64,000 nucleotides of DNA from Onthophagus taurus. Lineage: Eukaryota > Arthropoda > Insecta > Coleoptera > Scarabaeidae. Every line of letters begins with the position of its first letter. Within the stretch, counting starts at the first letter, position 1. The notes below the pieces were generated by a model. The model did no database searches. It was not told the DNA's origin and worked only from the letters and a program-made list of their open reading frames with translations. Position numbers and translations under genes: made by a program. Positions 22,832 through 35,059 of this stretch are shown piece after piece. The stretch lies in assembly GCF_036711975.1 (NCBI RefSeq), contig NC_091968.1, positions 27,327,001 to 27,391,000 on the forward strand, written 5' to 3'.

Positions 22832-23650
22832 TTAATTAATCTTAAGTCTTTCTTGTCTTATAACCTTTTTAATCCAAGAATAATAATAATTCACATTCGT
22901 GTAAACCTCAGGAATTGTATTACTACAATCCGATCCATAAGAAACGATTCCAATTAGTGTCATTTTATTTTCATTTTTTACAATAAGAGGTCCACCAGAA
23001 TCGCCTTGACAACTTCCTTTCGAATTACCCCCGAATCCACATAAATTTTTCGAGGACATCGTCCCATAATATTTCTCACACATTTTTAAAGCAACCACCT
23101 TAATAACGACGTGTTGCAACTTGTTTGATGGCTCGTAAATCAATTCGCCGTTCGTGTTCATGTAGGAACCCCAACCTATAACAATAGCCTCTTGGTTTTT
23201 AGCGATGTTGTTTTGATTTAGTGGTATGGCAGAAACGGATAAACCGTATTTGATTGTTTTTAATGTTTTAAATAATGCGATATCGTTAATTACATTACTT
23301 GGATCATAAGCTTCGTGCACAAATTTTTTGTTGACCCTGTACAAAGTGCCGTCTCGCCAATAAACGTTTCCGACGGAAATTTGAATGAGATTATCTCCAA
23401 CTTCTTTACCTTCGTAAAAACAACAATGAGCAGCGGTTAGAATCCAATCGTTTGAAATTATAGATCCTCCACATTTATGTCCACCGTGAAAAATTACACT
23501 TGCCATAAATGGGTACGAATTCATTAAGGCTTCCGTGCCGTTCGTTATACGGTTTCCCATTTGCTTGATTTGTTGGGTTAAGCAAATAAGGATTAGGTTT
23601 AAAGAAAAAATTAACGATAATATTTGAAGTAAACATTTTTTTTTAGTCAT
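22832..23650 (-). CDS. Secreted S1A serine protease
   Basis: 272 aa, single exon. The signal peptide is MTKKKCLLQILSLIFSLNLI and activation is at QMGNR|ITNG. The triad is His in TAAHC, Asp in INDIAL and Ser in GDSGGPL. The pocket is Gly189/Ser190, Gly216, Glu226. The loop after Cys220 reads CSNT, so the sequon found in its relatives is not kept. It is the most diverged of the active-type members, with inserts such as MNTNGELIYEPS before the 168-182 disulfide. The satellite array lies on its 3' side, as in the other genes. Confidence 0.9.
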   Translation of the reverse strand: MTKKKCLLQILSLIFSLNLILICLTQQIKQMGNRITNGTEALMNSYPFMASVIFHGGHKCGGSIISNDWILTAAHCCFYEGKEVGDNLIQISVGNVYWRDGTLYRVNKKFVHEAYDPSNVINDIALFKTLKTIKYGLSVSAIPLNQNNIAKNQEAIVIGWGSYMNTNGELIYEPSNKLQHVVIKVVALKMCEKYYGTMSSKNLCGFGGNSKGSCQGDSGGPLIVKNENKMTLIGIVSYGSDCSNTIPEVYTNVNYYYSWIKKVIRQERLKIN

Positions 23651-23939
23651 TTTAAGCGGATTTAAGGTTTAAAACGTCGCAGATTACTGAGTAAAAAGGA
23701 GGTAATCAAAAATAATTTCTAAGTTAATTAAGACGGTTAGTTGGATTTAATTGAATCGTGAAATCGATTTTTTTTAATTCCTCGTTATGTTTGGTACCGT
23801 TTCAGGCATTAATTAAAATTAAAAAAATTTAAATTAAATTTTAATTTATCTTTCTTTTAGTAAGTTAGGATTTTTTTTAATTTTAAACGTTTCCCCGAAT
23901 AAATAGTATTTGCCCTACTCTAGTTAATCCTCTGCTCCA

Positions 23940-26900
23940 TCCTTGTACGTAAAAATCGATGGATATTTTTGAAAATGTGTCTAAATTCCTTAAGATTTTA
24001 AGAAATACCTAGTTGTGCATAAAAAATTTTGGAAATTGATTCAAAATCCCTAAATATGTTTGGAAATTCCTATAAAATCTCCTAAAAACTTGAAATTCTG
24101 TAGAAATTTCTGCAAAATCCTAGATAACCTCAGGTATTCTGAGAAATTTTTATGGTATACTTGAAAATCGGTTGAAATCTTTTGGAAATCTCCTGGAAAT
24201 ACTAAGAAATGCATACATAAGTGTCTGGGAGGAATTAAAAGTTCTGGACTCATTCAAAAACCTTGGATACACTGAAAAATCCTACGATATCCGTAAAAAT
24301 CGATGGATATGTTTAAAAATATGTCTAAATTCTTTAAGATTTTTAGAAATAAGTAGTTGTATATAAAAATTTTTGGAAATCGATTCAAAATCTCTAGATA
24401 TGTTTGGAAATTCTTAAAAAATTTTGTAAAAACTTGAAATTCTGAAGAAATTTCTGCAAAATCCTAGATAACCTCAGGTATTCTGAGAAATTTTTATGAT
24501 GTACTTGAAAATCGGTTGAAATCTTTTGGAAATCTCCTGGAAATACTAAGAAATGCATACATAAGTGTCTGGGAGGAATTAAAAGTTCTGGACGTTCGTA
24601 ATAATCCTTGGAAATCCTTCTAATTCTTTTAAAAGCTCATTCAAAAACCTTGGATACACTGAAAAATCCTAAGATATCCGTAAAAATCGATGGATATGCT
24701 TAAAAATGTGTCTAAATTCTTTAAGATTTTTGGAAATATCTAGTTGTATATAAAAATTTTTGGAAATCGATTCAAAATCCCTAGATATGTTTGGAAATTC
24801 TTATAAAATCTTCTAAAAACTTTAAATTCTGTAGAAATCTCTGCAAAATCCTACATAACCTTAGGTATTCTGAAAAATGTTTATGGTATACTTGAAAATC
24901 GGTTGAAATTTTTTGGAAATCTCCTGGAAATACTAAGAGATGCATACATAAGTGTCTGGGAGGAATTAAAAGTTTTGGACATTCGTAATAATCCTTGGAA
25001 ATCCTTCGAATTCTTTTAAAAACTCATTCTAAAACCTTGGATACACTGAAAAATCCTAAGATATCCGTAAAAATCGATGGATATGTTTAAAAATGTCTAA
25101 ATTCTTTAAGATTTTTAGAAATACCTAGTTGTATATAAAATTTTTTGGAAATCGTTTCAAAATCCCTAAATATGTTTGAAAATTCCTATATAATCTTCTA
25201 AACACTTGAAATTCTGTAGAAATTTCTGCAAAATCCTAGATAACCTTAGGTATTCTGAGAAATTTTTATGGTATACTTGAAAATCGGTTGAAATCTTTTG
25301 GAAATCTCCTGGATATACTAAGAGATGCATACATAAGTGTCTGGAAGGAATTAAAAGTTCTGGACGTTCGTAATAATCCTTGGAAATCCTTCTAATTCTT
25401 TTAAAAACTCATTCAAAAACGTTGGATACACTGAAAAATCCTAAAATATCCGGAAAAATCGATGGATATGTTTAAAAATGTGTCTAAATTCTTTAAGATT
25501 TTTAGAAATAAGTAGTTGTATATAAAAATTTTTGGAAATCGTTTCAAAATCCCTAGATATGTTTGGAAATTCCTAAAAAATTTTCTAAAAACTTGAAATA
25601 CTGTAGAAATTTCTGCAAAATCCTAGATAACCTTAGGTATTCTGAGGAATTTTTAATGGTGTACTTGAAAATCGGTTGAAATTTTTTGGAAATCTCCTGG
25701 AAATACTAAGAAATGCATACATAAGTGTATGGGAGGAATTAAAAGTTCTTGACTCATTCAAAAACCTTGGATACACTGAAAAATCCTAAGATATCCGTAA
25801 AAATCGATGGATATGTTTAAAAATGTCTAAATTCTTTAAGATTTTGAGAAATATCTAGTTGTATATAAAAATTTTTGGAAATCGATTCAAAATCCCTAGA
25901 TATGTTTGGAAATTCCTATAAAATCTTCTAAAAACTTGAAATTCTGTAGAAATTTCTGCAAAATCCTAGATAACCTTAGGTATTCTGAGAAATTTTTATG
26001 GTATACTTGAAAATCGGTTGAAATCTTTTGGAAATCTCCTGGAAATACTAAGAAATGCATACATAAGTGTATGGGAGGAATTAAAAGTTCTTGACTCATT
26101 CAAAAACCTTGGATACACTGAAAAATCCTAAGATATCCGTAAAAATCGATGGATATGTTTAAAAATGTCTAAATTCTTTAAGATTTTGAGAAATATCTAG
26201 TTGTATATAAAAATTTTTGGAAATCGATTCAAAATCCCTAGATATGTTTGGAAATTCCTATAAAATCTTCTAAAAACTTGAAATTCTGTAGAAATTTCTG
26301 CAAAATCCTAGATAACCTCAGGTATTCTGAGAAACTTTTATGGTATACTTGAAAATCGGTTGAAATCTTTTGGAAATCTCCTGGAAATACTAAGAAATGC
26401 ATACATAAGTGTATGGGAGGAATTAAAAGTTCTTGACTCATTCAAAAACCTTGGATACACTGAAAAATCCTAAGATATCCGTAAAAATCGATGGATATGT
26501 TTAAAAATGTCTAAATTCTTTAAGATTTTGAGAAATATCTAGTTGTATATAAAAATTTTTGGAAATCGATTCAAAATCCCTAGATATGTTTGGAAATTCC
26601 TATATAATCTTCTAAACACTTGAAATTCTGTAGAAATTTCTGCAAAATCCTAGATAACCTTAGGTATTCTGAGAAATTTTTATGGTATACTTGAAAATCG
26701 GTTGAAATCTTTTGGAAATCTCCTGGAAATACTAAGAAATGCATACATAAGTGTATGGGAGGAATTAAAAGTTCTTGACTCATTCAAAAACCTTGGATAC
26801 ACTGAAAAATCCTAAGATATCCGTAAAAATCGATGGATATGTTTAAAAATGTCTAAATTCTTTAAGATTTTGAGAAATATCTAGTTGTATATAAAAATTT

Positions 26901-29900
26901 TTGGAAATCGAGTCAAAATCCCTAGATATGTTTGGAAATTCCTATAAAATCTTCTAAAAACTTGAAATTCTGTAGAAATTTCTGCAAAATCCTAGATAAC
27001 CTTAGGTATTCTGAGAAATTTTTATGGTATACTTGAAAATCGGTTGAATTCTTTTGGAAATCTCCTGGAAATACTAAGAGATGCATACATAAGTGTGTGG
27101 GAGGAATTAAAAGTTCTGGACATTCGTAATAATCCTTGGAAATCCTTCTAATTCTTTTAAAACTCATTCAAAAACCTTGGATACACTGATAAATCCTAAA
27201 ATATCCGTAAAAATCGATGGATATGTTTAAAAATGTCTAAATTCTTTAAGATTTTTAGAAATACCTAGTTGTATATAAAATTTTTTAGAAATCGTTTCAA
27301 AATCCCTAAATACGTTTGAAAATTCCTATATAATCTTCTAAACACTTGAAATTCTGTAGAAATTTCTGCAAAATCCTAGATAACCTCAGGTATTCTGAGA
27401 AATTTTTATGGTATACTTGAAAATCGGTTGAAATTTTTTGGAAATCTCCTGGAAATACTAAGAAATGCATACATAAGTGTCTGGGAGGAATTAAAAGTTC
27501 TGGGCATTCGTAATAATCCTTGGAAATCCTTCTAATTCTTTTAAAAGCTCATTCAAAAACCTTGGATACACTGAAAAATCCTAAGATATCCGTAAAAATC
27601 GATGGATATGCTTAAAAATGTGTCTAAATTCTTTAAGATTTTTAGAAATACCTAGTTGTATATAAAAATTTTTGGAAATCGAGTCAAAATCCCTAGATAT
27701 GTTTGAAAATTCATATAAAATCTTCTAAAAACTTGAAATTCTGTAGAAATCTCTGCAAAAGCCTAGATAACCTCAGGTATTCTGAGAAATTTTTATGGTA
27801 TACTTGAAAATCGGTTGAAATTTTTTGGAAATCTCCTGGAAATACTAAGAAATGCATACATAAGTGTCTGGGAGGAATTAAAAGTTCTGGGCATTCGTAA
27901 TAATCCTTGGAAATCCTTCTAATTCTTTTAAAAACTCATTCAAAAACCTTGGATACACTGAAAAATCCTAAGATATCCGTAAAAATCGATGGATATGTTT
28001 AAAAATGTCTAAATTCTTTAAGATTTTTAGAAATAAGTAGTTGTATATAAAAATTTTTGGAAATCGATTCAAAATCTCTAGATATGTTTGGAAATTCTTA
28101 TAAAATTTTCTAAAAGCTTGAAATTCTGTAGAAATTTCTGCAAAATCCTAGATAACCTTAGGTATTCTGAGGAATTTTTAATGGTGTACTTGAAAATCGG
28201 TTGAAATTTTTTGGAAATCTCCTGGATATACTAAGAGATGCATACATAAGTGTCTGGGAGGAATTAAAAGTTCTGGACATTCGTAATAATCCTTGGAAAT
28301 CCTTCTAATTCTTTTAAAAACTCATTCAAAAACCGTGGATTCACTGAAAAATCCTAAGATATCCGTAAAAATCGATGGATATGTTTAAAAATGTGTCTAA
28401 ATTCTTTAAGATATTAAGAAATGAGTAGTTGTATATAAAAATTTTTGGAAATTGTTTCAAAATCCCTAGATATGTTTGAAAATTCCTATAACATTTCCTA
28501 AAAACTTGAGATTTTGTAGAAATCTCTGCAAAATCCTAGATAACCTTAGGTATTCTGAGAAATTTTTATGGTATACTTGAAAATCGGTTGAAATTTTTTG
28601 GAAATCTAGAAATACTAGGAAATGTATACATAAGTGTCTGGGAGGAATTAAAAGTTCTGGACATTCGTAATAATCCTTGGAAATCCTTCTAATTCTTTTA
28701 AAAACTCATTCAAAAACCTTAGATACACTGATAAATCCTAAGATATCCGTAAAAATCAATGGATATGTTTAAAAATGTGTCTAAATTCTTTAAGATTTTT
28801 AGAAATAAGTAGTTGTATATAAAAATTTTTGGAAATCGATTCAAAATCCCTAGATATGTTTGGAAATTATTATAAAATTTTCTAAAAACTTGAAATTCTG
28901 TAGAAATTTCTGCAAAATCCTAGATAACCTTAGGTATTCTGAGAAATTTTTATGGTATACTTGAAAATCGGTTGAAATTTTTTGGAAATCTCCTGGAAAT
29001 ACTAAGAAATGCATATAAATATCTGGGAGGAATTAAAAGTTCTGGACGTTCGTAATAATCCTTGGAAATCCTTCTAATTCTTTTAAAAACTCATTCAAAA
29101 ACCTTAGATACACTGATAAATCCTAAGATATCCGTAAAAATCAATGGATATGTTTAAAAATGTGTCTAAATTCTTTAAGATTTTTAGAAATAAGTAGTTG
29201 TATATAAAAATTTTTGGAAATCGATTCAAAATCCCTAGATATGTTTGGAAATTATTATAAAATTTTCTAAAAACTTGAAATTCTGTAGAAATTTCTGCAA
29301 AATCCTAGATAACCTTAGGTATTCTGAGAAATTTTTATGGTATACTTGAAAATCGGTTGAAATCTTTTTGAAATCTCCTGGAAATACTAAGAAATGCATA
29401 CATAAGTGGCTGTGAAGAATTAAAAGTTCTGGACATTCGTAATAATCATTGGATATCCTTGGAAAACCTTCTAATTTTTTTAAAAACTCATTCAAAAACC
29501 TTGGATACATTCAAAAATCCTAAGAAATTCGTAAATAGCAGTGGATATTCCTTGAAATCTCTAGAAATACTTGTTTATCATTGAAAATTTTAGAAAATTG
29601 CTACAAAATCATTGGATGTATTTGGAAATTTTCATAAAACCTTTTTAAAACCTGAATATCTATAGAAATCTTTGGAAAATAGTTGAATTCCTCAAAAATA
29701 CTGAGAAATTCGGATGGTATCTTTGAAAATGTTATGGGAATACTTGGAAATAATTATATGAATCTTTAAGAATCGTTAAAATCCTAAATATTATTAATGG
29801 ATTTCCTTTTTTCTTGGATATTCTTGGAAATTCGTACAATTTCTGTAAAAATCCTTTAAAAGCTTTCGATTCACTCAGAAATAACAGGATGTCTCTAAAT

Positions 29901-29960
29901 ATTTTAGGAAATTGTTGCAAAATCTCTAGATATATTTGGAAAATTTAACCAACTTCTCCA
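23940..29960. repeat. AT-rich tandem array, 342-bp and ~385-bp units
   Basis: About 15 full copies plus degenerate edges, marked by a stretch reading aatgcatacataagtgtctg. Four consecutive units starting at 25896, 26238, 26580 and 26922 are exactly 342 bp apart and nearly identical. Other units carry an extra ~43-bp segment (ttcgtaataatccttggaaa ...) and are 383-390 bp long. Inside each unit a short motif of the form tggaaatc recurs, suggesting growth from a shorter repeat. The short reading frames in it repeat with the array and are not genes. From 29510 the copies decay. Confidence 0.92.
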
Positions 29961-29984
29961 GCTTCAACTCTTCTCTCACTATTT

Positions 29985-30345
29985 ATCCCGAAATTTCAAG
30001 CCCCTAAAATCGCTTGGAGGAGATGGAATTTTGCCTATTTTTTCTGCAAAAAGGCTTAGAAGACCTGCTCCCACTAATTATATCCCTATATATAGCTAGC
30101 TACAGCCTTAGTTATATACTCACACTATGAAGGAGAGTAAAGGAGGTCTTCATACCTAAAGGTGGTAGGCATTCAAACGCAGACCCCAAGGCATACAGAC
30201 CAATTAGCCTAACTTCATTTCTCCTCAAAAGGATGGAAAAGGTAATCGACCAATACCTTAGGAATGGAGTGCTTTTGTCACTAATCCACTCCACCGTAGC
30301 CAGCATGCTTACCAGAAAGCAAAATCAACCAATAGGTATGGGCAT
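29985..30345 (+). pseudogene. I/R1-superfamily LINE reverse-transcriptase N-terminal fragment
   Basis: Broken plus frames encode KSLGGDGILPIF, PKAYRPISLTSFLLKRMEK, then VIDQYLRNG. This matches the start of the reverse-transcriptase domain in the copies at 32740-34035 and 52945-55528. Frameshifts are frequent. Confidence 0.65.
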
Positions 30346-30399
30346 CAGTGGACCAAACAGCCACATTAAACTGCCCTCGTTCATCAAGGACCTACATTT

Positions 30400-30700
30400 A
30401 CCCTAAATCTTTGGAGAGATAAAGTTACAATACATCTTATAGGTCGCGGTAACGAGGGGGCCGCTCCCCTTAGCCCGGCAGCAATAATAATAATAATGTT
30501 TTCCGATATCTCTCCTGGATCTCCTCTACTATCTTGCATTCCCAAACCAACCCAACCCAACCCAATCCAACCCAATATTCTTTTCCTACATGATTGACAG
30601 CCGTAAAGAAAACTAACCTTACCCAATATTCTTTCTCGGGATGATTGACATTTTCTGACCTTGATGTTTGGCACTGATAGTACCCAACCAAACTTAATTC
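30400..30700 (-). pseudogene. Possible LINE 3' end with TTGGG-like tracts
   Basis: Minus-strand sequence at 30411-30540 (ending in a GGGGAGCGGCCCCC hairpin) resembles in layout the 3' end of the R1-like element at 839. A TTGGG-like tract (30541-30580) lies on its 5' side. The coding assignment is weak. Confidence 0.35.
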
Positions 30701-31049
30701 TTTCTTAGCCTTCGTTTAACTGGGAGTACCACATAGTCTCCATAATAATCTGTCATGGACTTGGTGTTAGTTAATTTAGGCTTATTCAAGTGTTGTACGT
30801 TTGGTTTACTTCCCAAGACATGAAATGAGCGACATGATCTGACATCGCCGAGATCGCTTTGCCTAATTAGATGCCGGGAATTACAACGAATGGCTGAAAA
30901 GGTTGCAGAATCAGTAAATGATAACGTGGAATATAAAAGTGTGCAGAAAACTTTGACACTTTTCTGTATACATAAAACTTCATGGCTGTAAATCGATAAG
31001 ACTAATAATAATGATTTTAATCTTGAATGAATCAAGGTCATGGGCGCAC

Positions 31050-31440
31050 TGCAAAACCTTGGCCTTGAATTAAAAGTTAACCTATGTGTTATCTAACCCA
31101 ACCCAAATAGTAACTCAAAGTCAGCACCTCTTGCTTTTATCCTCCTCTCTATAATGTAACACGAGTGATGGATTTATTTTGGTCGGTCAACGATTCCAAG
31201 ATGGAGGCCAACCCGATATTGTCTGATCGAAGCCTCCTGAGTGATGTCCGTACATCTAATGTTATTTGAAGTTTGCTTCATGTAAGGATTTTAATAGAAG
31301 AGAATCAAGTTGATGTTACTCTACGAAAGGGGAATCACACATGGATATATCTGATTAGTCTTAGATTTTATTCCAAATCCAGTTAAGAAAACAAATAATT
31401 GGGTTCAGATTTTAAATTGAATATAAAACATTTTTATCTT
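31050..31440. other. No recognisable feature
   Basis: Unique-looking sequence upstream of the protease at 31500. A short cccaaccca tract is at 31095-31110. No gene or repeat family was identified. Confidence 0.35.
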
Positions 31441-31443
31441 CAT

Positions 31444-31490
31444 CCCACGTTTAAGATATAAAAATTGAACTTGTTTCTCAACGTAATCGT
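31444..31490 (+). promoter_or_regulatory. Promoter of the 31500 protease: CCCACGT box and TATA-like element
   Basis: cccacgt lies at 31444-31450 and tataaaaa at 31457-31464, 50 and 43 bp before the ATG. The same box, at 39-62 bp from the start codon, occurs at four other protease genes in the window. Confidence 0.5.
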
Positions 31491-31499
31491 TTATTCAAG

Positions 31500-32501
31500 A
31501 TGTACACAACAAAATTGTTCTTACTCCTTTTATATGTAATCGTGGCAGAAATGAAACCTCGACAACGAAAAAAAAACATGCGCATCATCGAGGGCGAGGT
31601 GGTCGATCAAAGTAATTTTCCATTCATCGCAAGCATAATCGAAGAAGGTAACCACGTTTGCGGGGCTTCTATCATTTCGGATCGTTATATTTTAACAGCG
31701 GCTCATTGTACGTATAGCGTAGGATTTATTCCCAGGGATTTAGACACCACCGTCGTTTCCGTTGGAGCTTCAAAATGGCAATTGGGAACTAAGTATAGAT
31801 TATCAAAAACTTACGCCCACGTTAATTATAATGCAGTTGCAACCACGAATGATATTGGGTTGTTTAAAACTGCCAAGAAAATCGAGTTTACTTCTAACGT
31901 TCAACCGGTTAAATTAAATAAGAAAGATTTACCTCAAGAATCTGGGTTGGAATGTATCGTGATTGGATGGGGTTATACAAGTAATGGGGGTTTTATGATA
32001 GATGAAGCAGCTGATGTTTTGAATGTTGTTAAAATTAATACGATAAGTACAGAAAGTTGTCAAAAGTATTATGAAAATATCGATGAAAGGAATATTTGTT
32101 TAACTGGGACGGGAAGAAAAGGAACTTGTAGTGGAGATTCCGGTGGGCCTCTTTTATATTATGATGGAGGTGATTTAATCCAAATTGGATTGGTTTCTTA
32201 TGGTGGTGATTGCAACAACACCTCACCTGAAGTCCATACAAGTGTTTCTTATTTTGAAGATTGGATAACAGAATCGATGAGGTTATTAGACTCAGATAGT
32301 GACGATAATCAAGATTTTAACTACGATCACCATCATCACGATAACGGATATAGTTACCCTTTAATTTTCGCTTGGGTACGAAATAATCGTACTCGAGATT
32401 TCGTCGTTGAACCAATTTACCCCAAAATACGACGAAAGGGGGGATTTCGTAAAGCAAATGCTATTTATTCGGGGAGACGTTTAAAATTAAAAAAATCCTA
32501 A
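31500..32501 (+). CDS. Secreted S1A serine protease with basic C-terminal extension
   Basis: 333 aa, single exon. The signal peptide is MYTTKLFLLLLYVIVAE. A basic propeptide (RQRKKNMR) precedes IIEG. The triad is His in TAAHC, Asp in TNDIGL and Ser in GDSGGPL. The pocket is Gly189/Thr190, Gly216, Glu226 with a CNNT sequon. After the final helix comes an ~70-residue tail absent from its closest relatives (36705 and 37611). The tail has an acidic stretch (DSDSDDNQD), a His cluster (DHHHHD), then a basic end (RRKGGFRKAN ... RRLKLKKS). The tail may bind metal or polyanions, but that is inference. Confidence 0.9.
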   Translation: MYTTKLFLLLLYVIVAEMKPRQRKKNMRIIEGEVVDQSNFPFIASIIEEGNHVCGASIISDRYILTAAHCTYSVGFIPRDLDTTVVSVGASKWQLGTKYRLSKTYAHVNYNAVATTNDIGLFKTAKKIEFTSNVQPVKLNKKDLPQESGLECIVIGWGYTSNGGFMIDEAADVLNVVKINTISTESCQKYYENIDERNICLTGTGRKGTCSGDSGGPLLYYDGGDLIQIGLVSYGGDCNNTSPEVHTSVSYFEDWITESMRLLDSDSDDNQDFNYDHHHHDNGYSYPLIFAWVRNNRTRDFVVEPIYPKIRRKGGFRKANAIYSGRRLKLKKS

Positions 32502-32593
32502 TTTACTAAAAAAAAGATAAATAAAAATTTAATTTATATTACTTTAATTTTAATTAATGCCTGAAACGGTATATAAATCTATATAAAACTAAT

Positions 32594-32700
32594 ACTAGGG
32601 TCTAGCGCCTCGCCCGCAAGTGACCTTGAATGAGAAATCGTTTATTCTCACTTCGCCGAGGTCGTTTGCGGGCGAGGCGCTGGATATGCTATTATATCAA
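32594..32700. repeat. Inverted-repeat element of the GCCTCGCCCGCAAG family
   Basis: agcgcctcgcccgcaagtga at 32604-32623 is answered by an inverted copy ending ggcgaggcgct near 32688, around a short spacer. The same CpG-rich core appears inverted at 35025-35055 and at 36386-36600. Confidence 0.6.
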
Positions 32701-32739
32701 TATAGCTTAGTATAACATAGACAATACGCCTATAATTGC

Positions 32740-34035
32740 TCGTTTGCATAAGATCTTGGCAAAAGATCACAACACTGATCTAGGCCACCTATGCAAACAA
32801 GATGGTAAATACACTGAGGATGCTAAGGAATCGTTGGAGCTCCTACTTCCCTTCCTCAAAAGTCTGCCCCCACGTATATGCCGACCCTGACTAATGGATA
32901 ATAGCTGGGAATATTTTTACACCCAACAGAGTAAGGTGGGTTATTCCCTAAAATCGCCTGGAGGAGGAATTCTGCCTATTTTTCTGCAAAACGACTTAGA
33001 AAACCTGCTCCCAGTAATAATATCCCTATATACAGGGTGATTCAAAAAAATATTTTAGACAATATTTAGCGTAGACAATATTTTTAAAAAAGTGCTTTTT
33101 ATTACAGATAATGTTTAATTTTAAAGAAACTTTGATCCGCTATATCTCGCCAACGAGGCATTTGCGACCCCATGTATATTAAGAAAACTCAAAGGGTTGG
33201 AAAAGGTAATCGATCAATACCTTAGGGATGAAGTGCTTGTCACTAATCCACTCCACCCTAGCCAACATGCTTACCAGAAACCAAAATCAACAATTACTGC
33301 TCTCCATGTTTTGACTAGCACTTTAGAGAAGGCAATTGCAACCAAAGAGATAGCCCTATGTGCTTTCATAGACATAGAGGGTGCGTTTGATAACACCTCC
33401 TATGAATCCATAGAGAAGGCTCTAAACGTAGAAGATACACATCCGTTGACTATAAATATTACTATAAAGGCGCTAAGAGGATGTCCCCAAAGGGGAGTGC
33501 GATCACCTCTATTATGGTACCTGGTAGTTGATGACTTGATTCAAGATTTAGGGGTATGCTGATGACCTGGTAATCACAATCCGAGGTAAATATGATACAA
33601 TCATAACTCAACTAATGCAGAAAGCCCTACTACTCACCAGTACGTGATGTAGAAGGAATGGGCTCAGCATCAATCCAAATAAAATCGAAATAGTCCTTTT
33701 CACTCGGAGAAGGAAGCTACAAATAAAAACACCCTCCATTGAAAGCAGAATTATTAACCTCAAAACAAAAATTAAATACCTATGGGTAATACTAGACAGT
33801 AAAGTAACCTGGACCTCACACTTAGATAAGGTGAGGAAAAAGGCTATCATGGCAAACCAGATCTGCCGCAGACTCCTATGAAGGAACTGGGGTCTCAAAC
33901 CACGAATGGCTCATTGGGCCTACGTAGCAATAATCAGACCCATGGTCGCCTACGTCTCATTGGTTTGGTGGCCAAAAACAAAACATAAGACAGCACAACA
34001 ACAGCTGGAACAAATCCAGCGGTTAGCATGTCTTA
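32740..34035 (+). pseudogene. I/R1-superfamily LINE reverse-transcriptase relic
   Basis: Plus-strand blocks in order: SPGGGILPIF (near 32950), MEKVIDQYLRDE, HAYQKPKSTITALHVL, CAFIDIEGAFDN, CPQRGVRSPLLWYLVVDDL, then after a frameshift GYADDLVI (33555), LSINPNKIEIVLFTRRRKL, and MAHWAYVAIIRPMVAYVSLV. Residues of the YxDD box survive. Stops and shifts make it inactive. An unrelated repeat (tacagggtgattcaaaaaaa, 33035) interrupts the 5' part. Confidence 0.8.
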
Positions 34036-34094
34036 ACAGTGATGGGCGCTGGGTAAATACCCAGCGGGTAGGTGTTTCTAAAATGAGTATTTAT

Positions 34095-34720
34095 TCGGGT
34101 ATTTACCCCGATCCAGTACTTCGCCTGTTCCGTCGCGGTATCCACTCAAGCAACCGTTTTGTCCACTGCTCATTCTTCATTCGCGCGACATGACCCGCCC
34201 AGTTCCACTTAAGCTTTGCCACAATGTTTATCACATCATTTACGCCAGTTCTTCTTCGTAGGTCTTCATTTCGTATGTAGTCCCTCAGAGTTAAATCCTG
34301 GATCGACCTCTCCATCTATCTTTGCGTTACATTTGCGGACCCCTCCTGGAAGTGGCTACCGTTAATGTTAAAGTTTCGGGGATCTATGTCATAACCGGAA
34401 GTACGGATTGATTGAAAGCCTTTCTTGTGTCCTTCTGTTTAGTTCGCTTTTTTGATTATCTCTCGATACACGAACCTCATAGCCAAGATATACATAGCTG
34501 TCAACCCTCTCAATCTCATTATCCCTAATGTTGATGTTAGAGCTGGGAACAAGATTTATCATAAATTTTGATTTTTCGTTGATATTTAGCCCGACTCTTG
34601 CACACACCTCCTTTATACAGGGTGTATCTGAATGACTGCAACAAATTTCAAGGGGTGATTCTTTAGTGAATTTTAAGGGTACTTTAATACATGGACCATG
34701 GGCGACTTCGGTTCCCATAA
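34095..34720 (-). pseudogene. RTE-like LINE relic
   Basis: The minus strand encodes a thumb-like segment (VGLNINEKSKFMINL, IERVDSYVYLGYEV) at 34389-34620. After a break comes a C-terminal segment (RRRTGVNDVINIVAKLKWNW, then AGHVARM) at 34103-34315. Both are characteristic of RTE-type reverse transcriptases. It is truncated and frameshifted. Confidence 0.7.
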
Positions 34721-35059
34721 GACGCTACGCCCCTCCAAAATTGGCAAAAAAATTTGGTTTAATTTTTTTTTTCTCAAGAACTATAAACACCAGGAAAATG
34801 AAATTTGGGGAATAAGTTTAGTTCATAATAGAACACGTTTCTAGCTTATTTGTACTTTCGATATTCACTTCTAACTTTTTTTATGAAGATGATCATAAAT
34901 AAAAATATTTCTGACAAAGCCTACTAAAATTTTTTCATTAAAAATTTGTTTGTAAAAGTTTGCTTAATTGATTTTTTTCTCAGAAATTATAAAATTTTCA
35001 AAGAACACCAGACATGACTTCACATCGCCGAGGTCGCTTGCGGGCGAGGCGCCCGACTA

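Noticed and set aside
25896-27167. Four near-identical ~67-codon minus-strand frames
   Set aside because: They recur with the 342-bp satellite period and decay with it. Nothing indicates translation.
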